Shown here in pieces: positions 28,425-36,855 of a stretch of DNA of 64,000 nucleotides. Source of the DNA: Bacteroidota bacterium (lineage in GTDB: Bacteria; Bacteroidota; Bacteroidia; Bacteroidales; Paludibacteraceae); NCBI GenBank assembly GCA_021779195.1, contig JAJYBB010000006.1:78835-142834 (forward strand), written 5' to 3'. Below the pieces are notes generated by a model. It saw only the letters and a list, made by a program, of their open reading frames with translations. It searched no databases and had not been told where the DNA came from. The position numbers and the translations under genes are program-made. The first letter of the stretch is position 1. The number at the start of each line of letters is the position of its first letter.

Positions 28425-28669
28425 AAAGCAATAACACTTTTAAAAAGTACAAAAATACAAAGATTTATTGAAAGTATTTCGCTAAAACCTGCTTCAATCA
28501 AACCGTTTTAAAAATAGCTTTCAGTTTATTGACAATTGTAAATTATACATTAAATTGTTTATCAGCACATTAATTCAATAAAAAAAATGACATTATAAAC
28601 ACTTTTCGAAAATAAAATTCATATTTAACCTAAAAACAAAACCAATAAACCCGAATCAACATTTTTTTG

Positions 28670-28677
28670 TAATTTTG
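28670..28677 (+). promoter_or_regulatory. Putative -7 element for dtd
   Basis: TAATTTTG matches TAnnTTTG, about 30 bp before the dtd ATG. No clear -33 element is visible in the AT-rich upstream sequence. Confidence 0.4.
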
Positions 28678-28708
28678 CACTTTAAAAATCTGAATTAATA
28701 TAAACTCA

Positions 28709-29161
28709 ATGCGTATTCTGATTCAACGGGTTAACGAAGCTTCGGTAGAAATTGATAAGAAATTAAAATCTTTCATCGGTACCGGATTGCTTGTGTTAGT
28801 TGGCATTGAAGAAGCCGATACGATTCAAGACAGCGAGTGGTTGGCCGGTAAAGTGGCGGGATTGCGCATTTTTGATGATGAAAATGGAGTGATGAACCGG
28901 TCTGTATTGGATATTGCTGGTGAGATTTTGGTTGTAAGCCAGTTTACACTTCATGCTATGACGAAAAAAGGAAACCGTCCGTCCTACATTCGTGCTGCTA
29001 AACATGAAGTTGCCATTCCGCTTTACGAACATTTTTGCGCTGAACTGAGCCGGAAAATGGGCAAAGAAGTGAAAACAGGCACTTTTGCCGCTGATATGAA
29101 AGTGGCATTGGTGAATAACGGACCGGTTACCATTTGGATAGATTCAAAGAATAAAGAATAA
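28709..29161 (+). CDS. dtd: D-aminoacyl-tRNA deacylase
   Basis: Hydrolyses D-amino acids wrongly attached to tRNA (and glycyl-tRNA-Ala), protecting translation. The 150-residue length is standard. Both active-site signatures are present: SQFTL at residues 77-81 and NGPVT at 137-141, the latter including the Gly-cisPro pair that enforces chirality. The start ATG is directly at the conserved MRILIQRVNEASV. It is followed by pssA after 76 bp. Confidence 0.95.
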   Translation: MRILIQRVNEASVEIDKKLKSFIGTGLLVLVGIEEADTIQDSEWLAGKVAGLRIFDDENGVMNRSVLDIAGEILVVSQFTLHAMTKKGNRPSYIRAAKHEVAIPLYEHFCAELSRKMGKEVKTGTFAADMKVALVNNGPVTIWIDSKNKE

Positions 29162-29237
29162 TGGTTATTCATAGTTATTTACCTTTGGCGTTATAAATTG
29201 TTATTGAAGGAAATTCAGATAATTCACGTTAATTCGT

Positions 29238-29909
29238 ATGATAAAAAAACACATTCCCAATTTTATAACTTGCCTCAATCTGTTTTCGGGTTGTGTGGCT
29301 GTTTTACTGGCTTTTAATGGAAATTATCAGGGTGCATTTATTGCGATTCTGGTTGCAGCGGTTTTCGATTTTCTGGATGGTTTTGCTGCCCGATTGCTCA
29401 AAGCGTATTCACCTATGGGAAAGGAACTCGATTCGTTGGCCGATATGGTAAGTTTCGGATTGGCACCCGGAATCATTGTTTTTTCACTGTTGACCGAAAC
29501 AAAAATTTTCGAATGGCTGCCTTATCTGGCATTTTTGATTCCCGTTTTTTCAGGATTACGATTGGCAAAATTCAATATTGACGAACGTCAAACTTCTTCA
29601 TTTATTGGGATGCCAACACCGGCTAATGCCATTTTTTGGGCGGGATTAGCATTTTCATTTGCTCCATTCTTGGTCTCAAATGGTTGGATTTTAATCGTGC
29701 TTACTGTTTTATTTAGTTATTTGTTGGTAGCCGAAATCCCTATGTTTGCATTGAAAGTGAAAAATTTGGTATGGAAAGAAAATCAGATTCAATATATTTT
29801 TTTAATTGGATCGATCACTCTTTTGGCAGTTTTCAAATTAGATGCTTTTGCTCCGATTATTGGTTGGTATATTTTATTATCATTCATTGTTGCAGTTTTT
29901 AAAAAATAA
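29238..29909 (+). CDS. pssA: CDP-diacylglycerol-serine O-phosphatidyltransferase
   Basis: Membrane enzyme making phosphatidylserine, the precursor of phosphatidylethanolamine. The 223-residue protein has about six hydrophobic helices. The CDP-alcohol phosphatidyltransferase motif is complete between Asp44 and Asp69 (FDFLDGFAAR, then MGKELDSLAD). The length and N-terminal KKHIPNFITCLNL match the Gram-positive/Bacteroidota subclass II enzyme, not E. coli PssA. Phosphatidylserine decarboxylase is not in the window. An ABC ATPase gene follows after 66 bp with its own promoter-like box. Confidence 0.92.
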   Translation: MIKKHIPNFITCLNLFSGCVAVLLAFNGNYQGAFIAILVAAVFDFLDGFAARLLKAYSPMGKELDSLADMVSFGLAPGIIVFSLLTETKIFEWLPYLAFLIPVFSGLRLAKFNIDERQTSSFIGMPTPANAIFWAGLAFSFAPFLVSNGWILIVLTVLFSYLLVAEIPMFALKVKNLVWKENQIQYIFLIGSITLLAVFKLDAFAPIIGWYILLSFIVAVFKK

Positions 29910-29923
29910 CCATACGGAATTTG

Positions 29924-29931
29924 TACTTTTG
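29924..29931 (+). promoter_or_regulatory. Putative -7 element for the gldA-like gene
   Basis: TACTTTTG matches TAnnTTTG and lies between pssA and the ABC ATPase gene, 45 bp before the GTG start. No convincing -33 element; the short gap makes read-through from pssA possible too. Confidence 0.4.
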
Positions 29932-29975
29932 CACATTCAAAATAATAAATCGTAAAAAATAATAGTAAATAAAAA

Positions 29976-30881
29976 GTGTCCATAAGTATTTCAAACCTGA
30001 CCAAAAAATACGGAGAACAAACTGTTCTGAACAATGTTAGCTTCGAAATTGGCGAAGGTGAAGTAGTCGGATTTCTGGGACCAAACGGTGCTGGAAAAAC
30101 CACCACGATGAAAATTCTGGCCGGAGCCTTATCATACAAAATCGGTTCGGTAAAAATTTGCGACTTGGAAGTAAATAGCAATCAACTGAAAACAAGTGCG
30201 TTGATTGGTTATTTGCCGGAACAAAACCCGCAATATTCCGACATGTATGTGAAAGAATACCTGCTTTTTGTAGCCGAAACTTTCAAATTGGGAAAAATAA
30301 AAGAGCAACGTGTTAATGAATTGATTGATCTGGTGGGGCTTCGACCGGAGTTTCATAAAAAAATCGGTCAACTCTCCAAAGGATACCGACAACGGGTTGG
30401 ACTGGCGCAAGCTTTGATTCCAAACCCAAAAGTGTTGATTTTAGACGAACCAACCACAGGGCTCGACCCAAACCAATTGGAAGAAATCCGGAGTTTGATT
30501 CGCGAAATCGGCATAGACAAAACAGTGTTGCTCAGCACACATATTATGCAGGAAATCAAAGCAATATGTAACCGCGTAATTGTGATTAACAAAGGTGAAA
30601 TTGTGGCAGATTATTCAGATTTATCGGCAATAAAGGCATTTGCCGAAGATAATCTCCATTTTGAAGTGGAATTTGCCGAAGCAATTCAACCTCTGGAACT
30701 GGAAAAACTGGAACATATCATCGGGGTGACAGCAATAACATCTACCCGCTTAACGTTAATTGCATCTGCTGATATACGTGGGGCTGTTTTTGATTTTGCT
30801 GTAAAAACGAATAATAAAATACTGATGATTAATCAAATAGAACGAAGCATGGAGGAGGTTTTCAGAAATCTGACTAAATAA
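29976..30881 (+). CDS. GldA-like ABC transporter ATP-binding protein
   Basis: ABC ATPase of 301 residues. Walker A GPNGAGKT is at residues 35-42, the signature is [10 protein letters not shown], Walker B is [13 protein letters not shown], and a regulatory C-terminal extension of about 80 residues follows the nucleotide-binding domain. The overall sequence is that of GldA, the ATPase linked to gliding in Flavobacterium, but the partner permease genes gldF and gldG are not next to it. Many non-gliding Bacteroidales carry this gene, so gliding should not be inferred. The start is a GTG at 29976; the chain begins [13 protein letters not shown] with no room for further sequence. ruvB follows after 25 bp. 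Confidence 0.85.
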   Translation: MSISISNLTKKYGEQTVLNNVSFEIGEGEVVGFLGPNGAGKTTTMKILAGALSYKIGSVKICDLEVNSNQLKTSALIGYLPEQNPQYSDMYVKEYLLFVAETFKLGKIKEQRVNELIDLVGLRPEFHKKIGQLSKGYRQRVGLAQALIPNPKVLILDEPTTGLDPNQLEEIRSLIREIGIDKTVLLSTHIMQEIKAICNRVIVINKGEIVADYSDLSAIKAFAEDNLHFEVEFAEAIQPLELEKLEHIIGVTAITSTRLTLIASADIRGAVFDFAVKTNNKILMINQIERSMEEVFRNLTK

Positions 30882-30906
30882 ATTTCTCGCAAAGGCGCTA
30901 AAAAAA

Positions 30907-31923
30907 ATGGAAGAAAATTTCGATATACGAAACAATCAAAAAGGCGAAAAGGATTTTGAGAATGCGTTGCGACCGTTGACTTTTTCGGATTTTGCTGGAC
31001 AAAATAAAATTGTCGAAAATCTGAAAATCTTTGTGCAGGCTGCTCGCATGCGTACCGAATCGCTCGACCACGTGTTGCTGCACGGACCTCCGGGGTTGGG
31101 CAAAACTACGCTTTCGAATATTATTGCCAACGAACTGAACGTTGGGTTCAAAATCACATCCGGTCCAGTGCTCGATAAACCGGGCGATTTGGCCGGTTTA
31201 CTCACCAGTTTGGAAACGAACGATGTTCTTTTTATCGACGAAATTCATCGCCTGAGTCCGATTGTTGAAGAATACCTGTATTCGGCCATGGAAGATTATC
31301 GAATTGATATAATGATAGATAAAGGACCAAGTGCACGTTCCATTCAGTTGGATTTAAATCCATTCACATTAATTGGTGCTACAACCCGTAGTGGTTTACT
31401 CACAGCTCCGTTACGTGCCCGTTTTGGCATTAATTGCCACTTTGAATATTACGATATCGAAGTAATTACCGGAATAATAAAACGCTCGGCACGATTGCTC
31501 GATGTTCCTATCGACAATCAGGCGGCACTGGAAATTGGTGGTCGAAGTCGTGGTACACCCCGTATTGCCAACGCGTTGCTTCGCCGTGTACGTGATTTTG
31601 CGCAAGTAAAAGGCAACGGAAGCATCGATCATGAAATTGCCTGTTATGCGCTTGAAGCACTCAATATTGACAAATATGGTTTGGACGAAATCGACAATAA
31701 AATTCTGAACACCATTATCGATAAATTCAGTGGCGGGCCGGTGGGATTAACCACCATTGCCACCGCTTTGGGCGAAGATGCCGGAACGCTGGAAGAAGTG
31801 TACGAACCATTCCTGATTAAAGAAGGCTTTATGAAACGCACCCCGCGTGGACGGGAAGTAACTGAACTGGCTTACAGACATTTAGGAAAAGTACGATTGG
31901 GAGAAACGGGAACACTGTTTTAA
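30907..31923 (+). CDS. ruvB: Holliday junction branch-migration ATPase RuvB
   Basis: AAA+ motor of the RuvABC complex that drives branch migration during recombinational repair, 338 residues. Walker A GPPGLGKT is at residues 60-67, Walker B is FIDEIHR, sensor GATTRSG follows, the arginine-finger segment APLRARFG is present, and the C-terminal winged helix includes [13 protein letters not shown]. ruvA and ruvC are not adjacent, which is normal for the phylum. The gene lies between the gldA-like gene and a DUF2007 gene on the same strand. Confidence 0.97.
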   Translation: MEENFDIRNNQKGEKDFENALRPLTFSDFAGQNKIVENLKIFVQAARMRTESLDHVLLHGPPGLGKTTLSNIIANELNVGFKITSGPVLDKPGDLAGLLTSLETNDVLFIDEIHRLSPIVEEYLYSAMEDYRIDIMIDKGPSARSIQLDLNPFTLIGATTRSGLLTAPLRARFGINCHFEYYDIEVITGIIKRSARLLDVPIDNQAALEIGGRSRGTPRIANALLRRVRDFAQVKGNGSIDHEIACYALEALNIDKYGLDEIDNKILNTIIDKFSGGPVGLTTIATALGEDAGTLEEVYEPFLIKEGFMKRTPRGREVTELAYRHLGKVRLGETGTLF

Positions 31924-31927
31924 GATG

Positions 31928-31951
31928 ACCCCAAACCCCTAAAGGGGCTTA
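31928..31951 (+). repeat. Small GC-rich hairpin repeat (CCCCTAAAGGGG)
   Basis: Just after the ruvB stop, CCCC (31936-31939), TAAA loop and GGGG (31944-31947) form a short hairpin flanked by a second CCCC. It stands out from the AT-rich background and resembles short intergenic repeats that recur in Bacteroidota genomes. Only one copy is seen in this window. It could weakly attenuate transcription into the DUF2007 gene. Confidence 0.4.
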
Positions 31952-31964
31952 AAAATAGCTATAT

Positions 31965-32252
31965 ATGAGCGAATTAGTTACATTAAGAACATTTAGCCAA
32001 TCAATCGATTTTGAAATGGTTAAATCATATCTCGAATCGTTCAGCATTGAATGTTTTGGCAAAAATGAAATTATCAACCGTGCATACATCAATCTTGTCG
32101 ATGGAGGTATACAACTTCAGGTTCGTGAAGAACAAGCCGAAGAAGCAATAAAAGTGCTTTTTGAAGGCGGTTATCTTAAAAAGGAAGATTTCGAACCTTC
32201 AGCCGGAATGAAGTTAATGGAAAAAGTGCTGAATTTTTTTCATAAGAAATAG
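31965..32252 (+). CDS. DUF2007-family protein
   Basis: Small 95-residue protein of the DUF2007 (putative signal-transducing protein) family. The opening LVTLRTFSQSIDFEMVKSYLES and the later GGIQLQVREEQAEEAIKVL fit its ferredoxin-like alpha/beta pattern. Family members often occur as short stand-alone proteins of unknown role, so no function is assigned. It lies 41 bp after ruvB and 65 bp before the flippase gene on the same strand. Confidence 0.72.
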   Translation: MSELVTLRTFSQSIDFEMVKSYLESFSIECFGKNEIINRAYINLVDGGIQLQVREEQAEEAIKVLFEGGYLKKEDFEPSAGMKLMEKVLNFFHKK

Positions 32253-32317
32253 TTTGAATTTTATAAAAAACACTTTAATTAGCACATTGCCAAATTACCA
32301 TATTATCGCATTGACCT

Positions 32318-33808
32318 ATGGCACAACAAATGAAAATACTGGCGAAAGAAACCGCTTTATACGGAGTTAGCAGCATTCTGGGAAGATTCCTGAACTGGAT
32401 GATGGTTCCGCTCTATACTTATGTTTTGGCAAGTTCGGCTGACTATGGAATTGTAACCAATTTATATGCTTGGACGGCTTTACTGCTGGTGATGCTTACC
32501 TACGGCATGGAAACGGGATTTCTACGATTCGCCAATAAGAATAAAGCTGAAGCCGGAAAAGTGTATAGCACTACGCTAATTGCAGTTGGTACTACTTCCA
32601 CCATTTTTGCCTTAACTTGTATCATTTTTTCTCATCCAATTGCAAATTTATTAGGATATACCAACCATTCTGAATTTATAGCCTTGCTGGGCACAGTGGT
32701 TGCATTGGATGCATTTGGCTGTATACCTTATGTTTATCTGCGATATATAAATCGCCCATACCGATTTGTAGCACTTAACTTATTTGCCATTGCTGTCAAT
32801 ATCTTTTTCAATATTTTTTTTCTGGTAATTTGTCCATGGCTCGAAATTAAATCGCCCGGGTTGATTAACTGGTTTTATAAACCCGATTATGGCGTTGGGT
32901 ATGTATTTATTGCCAATATATTTTCTACAGTTATGGTAACCATAGCTTTATTGTTCGATGTTTTTGTGGTTAAATTTGAATTCGACAAAAAATTATTGAA
33001 ACAAATGCTGAAATACTCTTTACCATTGGTGGTGCTGGGAATTGCAGGAATCATGAATCAAACATTGGATAAAATTCTGTTCCCGTTTTTAATGCATGGA
33101 AAATCGGCTGATGCAGAGCTTGGAATTTATGGTGCTACTTCGAAAATTGCGTTGGTTATGACCATGTTCACTCAGGCATTCCGGTATTCGTACGAACCGT
33201 TTATCTTTGCACAAAAGAAAGACAAAAACAGCCTCGAAACCTATGCTGATGCCATGAAGTACTACATTCTGATTGCATTATTTATTTTTCTGGGAATGGT
33301 GCTGTACATGGATGTTATTAAATATGTAATTCAACACAGCTATTGGGTGGGATTGAAGGTTGTACCTATCGTCATGTTTTCGTTCATTTTTCAGGGTATA
33401 TTTTTCAACCTTTCACTTTGGTACAAACTCACCGATAAAACCATGTATGGAGCCTGGTTTTCAATCATCGGAACAGTTATTATTGTGGTGTTGAATATCG
33501 TTTTAGTGCCCATATTTAGTTATATGGGCTGTGCCTGGGCTGCATTTGTATGCTATTTTACGATTATGATAATTTCATATTACTTCGGTCAGAAACACAT
33601 GCCTATCAAATACGATTTGAAAACCATCGGACTCTATACAGCAGTAACCATTGGATTGTATGTCATAAGTACGTTTATAGACACACCGTACAAAGCTCTA
33701 AATATTGGTCTTAAATCTGTATTGATGATTGCCTATGTAATATTGATGGTGAAACGCGATTTTCCCTTACGGACAATACCAGTTATCAATAAATTATTTA
33801 AGAAATAA
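32318..33808 (+). CDS. Polysaccharide flippase (MOP superfamily)
   Basis: Integral membrane protein of 496 residues with about fourteen hydrophobic helices, beginning KETALYGVSSILGRFLNWMMVPLYT, which is typical of the Wzx/PST branch of MOP flippases. It would carry undecaprenyl-linked or similar glycans across the inner membrane. Whether its cargo is O-antigen, capsule or a peptidoglycan intermediate is not shown. No dedicated glycosyltransferases adjoin it; those in this window are 15 kb away. It ends before a convergent metalloprotease gene with a hairpin between. Confidence 0.85.
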   Translation: MAQQMKILAKETALYGVSSILGRFLNWMMVPLYTYVLASSADYGIVTNLYAWTALLLVMLTYGMETGFLRFANKNKAEAGKVYSTTLIAVGTTSTIFALTCIIFSHPIANLLGYTNHSEFIALLGTVVALDAFGCIPYVYLRYINRPYRFVALNLFAIAVNIFFNIFFLVICPWLEIKSPGLINWFYKPDYGVGYVFIANIFSTVMVTIALLFDVFVVKFEFDKKLLKQMLKYSLPLVVLGIAGIMNQTLDKILFPFLMHGKSADAELGIYGATSKIALVMTMFTQAFRYSYEPFIFAQKKDKNSLETYADAMKYYILIALFIFLGMVLYMDVIKYVIQHSYWVGLKVVPIVMFSFIFQGIFFNLSLWYKLTDKTMYGAWFSIIGTVIIVVLNIVLVPIFSYMGCAWAAFVCYFTIMIISYYFGQKHMPIKYDLKTIGLYTAVTIGLYVISTFIDTPYKALNIGLKSVLMIAYVILMVKRDFPLRTIPVINKLFKK

Positions 33809-33851
33809 AAAGCTGAATATTCTAGTTTGCAATTCAGAAGATTAATAGATC

Positions 33852-33892
33852 AAACCAAAACTGCCGATTTTTTTATTCGGCAATTCTGGTTT
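33852..33892 (+). terminator. Possible terminator between convergent flippase and M48 genes
   Basis: TGCCGA (33862-33867) pairs with TCGGCA (33877-33882) around a T-rich loop. Outer AACC/GGTT arms can extend the stem with mismatches. It lies in the 95-bp gap between two converging genes. The T-run is in the loop instead of after the stem, so confidence is limited. Confidence 0.4.
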
Positions 33893-33903
33893 AGTTGAAT
33901 GAA

Positions 33904-34701
33904 TCAGGGTTTCTTGTAATACTGCAATGCTTCAGGCAGGTATTCTTTAATTTTTTCTATCCGATTGACATCAGAAGGATGAGTACTTAAAAATTCTGGT
34001 ACAGATTTTCCAGCGGAAGCAGTTTCCATACGCTGCCAGAATGTAACTGCCTCATTTGGATCATAACCAGCCATAGCCAAGAAAATTAAGCCCAAATGAT
34101 CAGCTTCATATTCTTGTTTTCGAGAATAGGGTAACATCACGCCATATTGACTACCAAGTCCATAAAGCATGTCAATCGTTGAACGGGTTGCTGCAGGTTT
34201 ATTTGCAAGCAAGGCATCGGTCAATGAAGCGCCATATTGAACTAACATTTGTTGACTCAAACGTTCATTGGCATGTTTGGCAACTGCATGTGCAATTTCA
34301 TGACCCAAAACCACTGCCAAACCGACTTCATTTTTGGTAATAGGCAGAATACCTTCGAACACAACCACCTTTCCACCAGGCATACAGAAAGCATTGGCAG
34401 TGGTATCCTTCACCAAATTAAATTCCCAGGCAAAATTAGATATGTCTGATTCCATTCCGTTGGTTTTCATGTAAGCTTCAACTGCTGCGGCAATTTTAGA
34501 ACCAACCTTTTTAACTAACAAAGTATTCACTTTATCTGTGGATGCAGGAACCGAGTCAATAAATTGTTTGTAGCTCTGGAAACTCGAACTCAACACATCG
34601 GCATTCGAAACCAAAAGTATTTGTTTACGACCGGTAAGCATTACGGTTGAACAAGAAGTCAAAACAATCGAAAAAACAATAAAAAAAAGTATCTTTCTCA
34701 T
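33904..34701 (-). CDS. M48-family metallopeptidase lipoprotein
   Basis: Zinc peptidase of 265 residues. The signal sequence ends in a lipobox (VLTSC, Cys17), so it is a lipoprotein of the cell envelope. HEIAHAVAKH at residues 134-143 is the zinc motif, and the third ligand is probably the Glu of YEADHLG near 197. It resembles LoiP and the protease part of BepA, which degrade or check misassembled outer-membrane proteins; it lacks BepA's TPR domain. It is divergent from the VanZ-like gene, and the two starts face a perfect palindrome (34744-34771). Confidence 0.9.
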   Translation of the reverse strand: MRKILFFIVFSIVLTSCSTVMLTGRKQILLVSNADVLSSSFQSYKQFIDSVPASTDKVNTLLVKKVGSKIAAAVEAYMKTNGMESDISNFAWEFNLVKDTTANAFCMPGGKVVVFEGILPITKNEVGLAVVLGHEIAHAVAKHANERLSQQMLVQYGASLTDALLANKPAATRSTIDMLYGLGSQYGVMLPYSRKQEYEADHLGLIFLAMAGYDPNEAVTFWQRMETASAGKSVPEFLSTHPSDVNRIEKIKEYLPEALQYYKKP

Positions 34702-34743
34702 TTGTATGTTTTTTATAAATGAATAATCAAAATTTCAAACCTA

Positions 34744-34771
34744 AATATTTATCTTTGCAAAGATAAATATT
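34744..34771. promoter_or_regulatory. 28-bp perfect palindrome carrying two back-to-back -7 elements
   Basis: All 28 bases are self-complementary about the 34757/34758 axis. The plus strand carries TATCTTTG at 34750-34757, and the minus strand carries the same octamer at 34758-34765. Both match TAnnTTTG and point away from each other toward the VanZ-like gene (ATG 34842) and the M48 gene (ATG 34701). It could be an overlapping divergent promoter pair, a dimeric operator, or both. Confidence 0.6.
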
Positions 34772-34841
34772 CGAAAAAGAATATAGCCCAATTTTTACAT
34801 GAAATATGATAATTAATTTTTTCTTATTAACATGATTTAAT

Positions 34842-35237
34842 ATGCCACTTTTAAAGCTAATCATAAATTTCAAGATTTCGATTCTGATTTTGATCGGTAT
34901 TTTATATCTATCGTTCGCTCCACCAGCAACTTTTCAGGGCATTCCTTCTTTTAAAAATGAAGATAAAATCGTTCATATTTTCTTCTATATTGCATTAACA
35001 GGTGCCTTAATTTTTGAATTCAACAAGTTGAAAACCAACAAATCATTCACTGTATTCTTTCTTTCCAGCATCTGCTTCCCTGTGTTTATTGGCGGTTTAG
35101 TTGAAATTATTCAACCGATATTGTATTATCCACGAACCGCAAGTTGGCTCGACTGGTTCAGCGATATCGCCGGAGTTGGCATTGCCTGGATTTTAATGAG
35201 GACTTTGAAAATTTTTCCGATCAACCTTAGAAATTAA
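34842..35237 (+). CDS. VanZ-like membrane protein
   Basis: Small membrane protein of 131 residues with about four hydrophobic helices, including KISILILIGILYLSFA and the C-terminal WLDWFSDIAGVGIAWILM. The DKIVHIFFYIALTGALIF segment and the GLVEIIQP and DWFSDIAG motifs are typical of the VanZ-like family. VanZ itself gives low-level teicoplanin resistance, but most family members are of unknown function, so no resistance role is claimed. It is followed by dprA after 30 bp, suggesting co-transcription. Confidence 0.8.
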   Translation: MPLLKLIINFKISILILIGILYLSFAPPATFQGIPSFKNEDKIVHIFFYIALTGALIFEFNKLKTNKSFTVFFLSSICFPVFIGGLVEIIQPILYYPRTASWLDWFSDIAGVGIAWILMRTLKIFPINLRN

Positions 35238-35267
35238 AAAAATATTCCAAAAAGCAACACTCCATTT

Positions 35268-36383
35268 ATGGATGATTTATTAAAATATAAAATCGGGATC
35301 ACCTTTATCAAAGGAGTCGGTAACAACTTAGCAAAAAATCTGATTGCTTACTTGGGTGGCGTTGAAGCTGTTTTTTTTGAAAAACAAAAAAATTTAGCAA
35401 AGATACCAGGAATTGGAGAAGTGATTTCACGCGAAATTGTTTCGCAAGACGTACTCCATCGTGCTGAAGAAGAAGTAGAATTTATCCAGAAAAACAAAAT
35501 TCAAACATATTTTTTTACTGATAAACTGTATCCATACCGTTTAAAAGAATGCAATGATGCCCCTATTATGCTTTACAGTAAAGGGAATTTAGAGCTTAAC
35601 AATGGAAAGTTTATAGGAGTTGTAGGCACCCGTAAAGCCACTGAAACTGGCAAAGAGAATTGCAAATCATTCATATCGGAATTAGCTTACAGTCTTCCTA
35701 ATGTAATAATAATAAGCGGTCTGGCTTACGGTATAGATATTTGTGCACATAAAGCGTCAGTAGATACCACAATTCCTACTATCGGCGTTCTTGGTCATGG
35801 TCTCGATCGTATTTACCCTGAATCTCATCGATCGACAGCTGTAAAAATGCTTCAACAAGGAGGACTGATTACCGAGTTTGTAAGCAAAACGAATCCCGAC
35901 AAACAAAATTTTGTAATGAGAAACAGAATTATTGCAGGGCTTTGCGATGCATTGGTTGTTGTGGAGTCAGCCGGAAAAGGAGGTGCACTAATCACAGCCG
36001 AAATCTCCAACGATTACAATAGAGATGTATTTGCCTTTCCCGGAAGAATAACCGATGAATGGTCGAAAGGGTGTAACATGTTGATTAAAAGCAACAAAGC
36101 ATCTCTAATTGAATCTGCCGATGATTTGCTTAAGTTTATGAATTGGGAAAAAGAGGATATTTCAAAAAAAACGTTGGTACAAACTTCATTATTTCAAGAT
36201 TTATCAGATGAAGAGAAAAAAATAGTGGGGCTTCTTCGGCAACAACCAGATGGGCTTCAACTCAACGAAATTGCAATCCAAAACGCAACACCGGTAAGTA
36301 AGATTTCATCAATGTTACTCGAAATGGAATTTAAAGGGCTATTAAAATGTTTCCCAGGTAATCTTTATCGTGTTGTCAAATAA
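35268..36383 (+). CDS. dprA: DNA-processing protein DprA
   Basis: Protects incoming single-stranded DNA and loads RecA during transformation. Domains over 371 residues: an N-terminal helix-hairpin-helix-like region (about 10-65, with IPGIGEVIS), a Rossmann-like DprA core (about 70-285, with GVVGTRKAT, ISGLAYGIDICAH and GGALITAE), and a C-terminal winged helix (about 310-370). The gene is intact. No other competence gene is in the window except the ComEB-named dCMP deaminase, whose role is metabolic. It lies between the VanZ-like and DUF4268 genes. Confidence 0.95.
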   Translation: MDDLLKYKIGITFIKGVGNNLAKNLIAYLGGVEAVFFEKQKNLAKIPGIGEVISREIVSQDVLHRAEEEVEFIQKNKIQTYFFTDKLYPYRLKECNDAPIMLYSKGNLELNNGKFIGVVGTRKATETGKENCKSFISELAYSLPNVIIISGLAYGIDICAHKASVDTTIPTIGVLGHGLDRIYPESHRSTAVKMLQQGGLITEFVSKTNPDKQNFVMRNRIIAGLCDALVVVESAGKGGALITAEISNDYNRDVFAFPGRITDEWSKGCNMLIKSNKASLIESADDLLKFMNWEKEDISKKTLVQTSLFQDLSDEEKKIVGLLRQQPDGLQLNEIAIQNATPVSKISSMLLEMEFKGLLKCFPGNLYRVVK

Positions 36384-36402
36384 ATTTCGCGAAATTTCAT
36401 AT

Positions 36403-36855
36403 ATGTATTCAAAGACAGAATTGAAAAAATTGAAAGCGAACTTTTGGGAAGGATTTTGCACCTATTGCAGCTATATCCCTGAATTAAAAAACCGTAAGAG
36501 TAAATTTATGCTTTACAACACTAAAATGAAAGGGATTGAAATGAAATTTGAAGCATCGCGTGAAGGCGCCTTTGTAATTTTAGAAATTAACTTGAAAAAT
36601 GAACAAGCTCGATTGGATAAATTCGAGCAATTTGAACGATATAAATCATTGATTGAAAACAATTTTCATGGGGAGTTAGTTTGGGATTTCGCTTTTCGGC
36701 GAGAATCGGGTGAAGAAGTATGCCGCATTTATGCACAAAAAAGAGGAATTGATTTACACCGTCGGTCCGATTGGATAGCATTTTATGAATTCATGTCGAC
36801 AAATATGCTTAAACTCGAGAATGTCTTTAAAGAAATAAAAGAAGGAATTACTTAA
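36403..36855 (+). CDS. DUF4268-family protein
   Basis: Cytoplasmic protein of 150 residues from the ATG at 36403. The open frame continues upstream to a TTG at 36370 that overlaps dprA, but the conserved part begins at TELKKLKANFWEGFCTY. The chain is rich in charged and aromatic residues and matches DUF4268, a domain found alone in Bacteroidota and fused to nuclease-like domains elsewhere. No catalytic motif is obvious and no function is assigned. Its 3' end overlaps the convergent regulator gene by 8 bp. Confidence 0.7.
   Translation: MYSKTELKKLKANFWEGFCTYCSYIPELKNRKSKFMLYNTKMKGIEMKFEASREGAFVILEINLKNEQARLDKFEQFERYKSLIENNFHGELVWDFAFRRESGEEVCRIYAQKRGIDLHRRSDWIAFYEFMSTNMLKLENVFKEIKEGIT

Noticed and set aside
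29789..30181. Open frame of 130 codons on the minus strand over pssA and the gldA-like gene
   Set aside because: It spans the junction of two solid plus-strand genes and shows no domain; an antisense shadow.
29976..30881. Evidence for gliding motility from the GldA-like gene
   Set aside because: No gldF, gldG or other gliding genes are nearby, and non-gliding Bacteroidales carry the same ATPase.
30881..30906. CTCGCAAAGGCGC-like bases before ruvB as a repeat
   Set aside because: It resembles a short repeat often seen between Bacteroidota genes, but a single partial copy in 25 bp is too little to call.
32253..32317. AGCACATTGCC...CGCATTG stretch before the flippase gene
   Set aside because: It looks repeat-like but has no second copy in the window and no symmetry.
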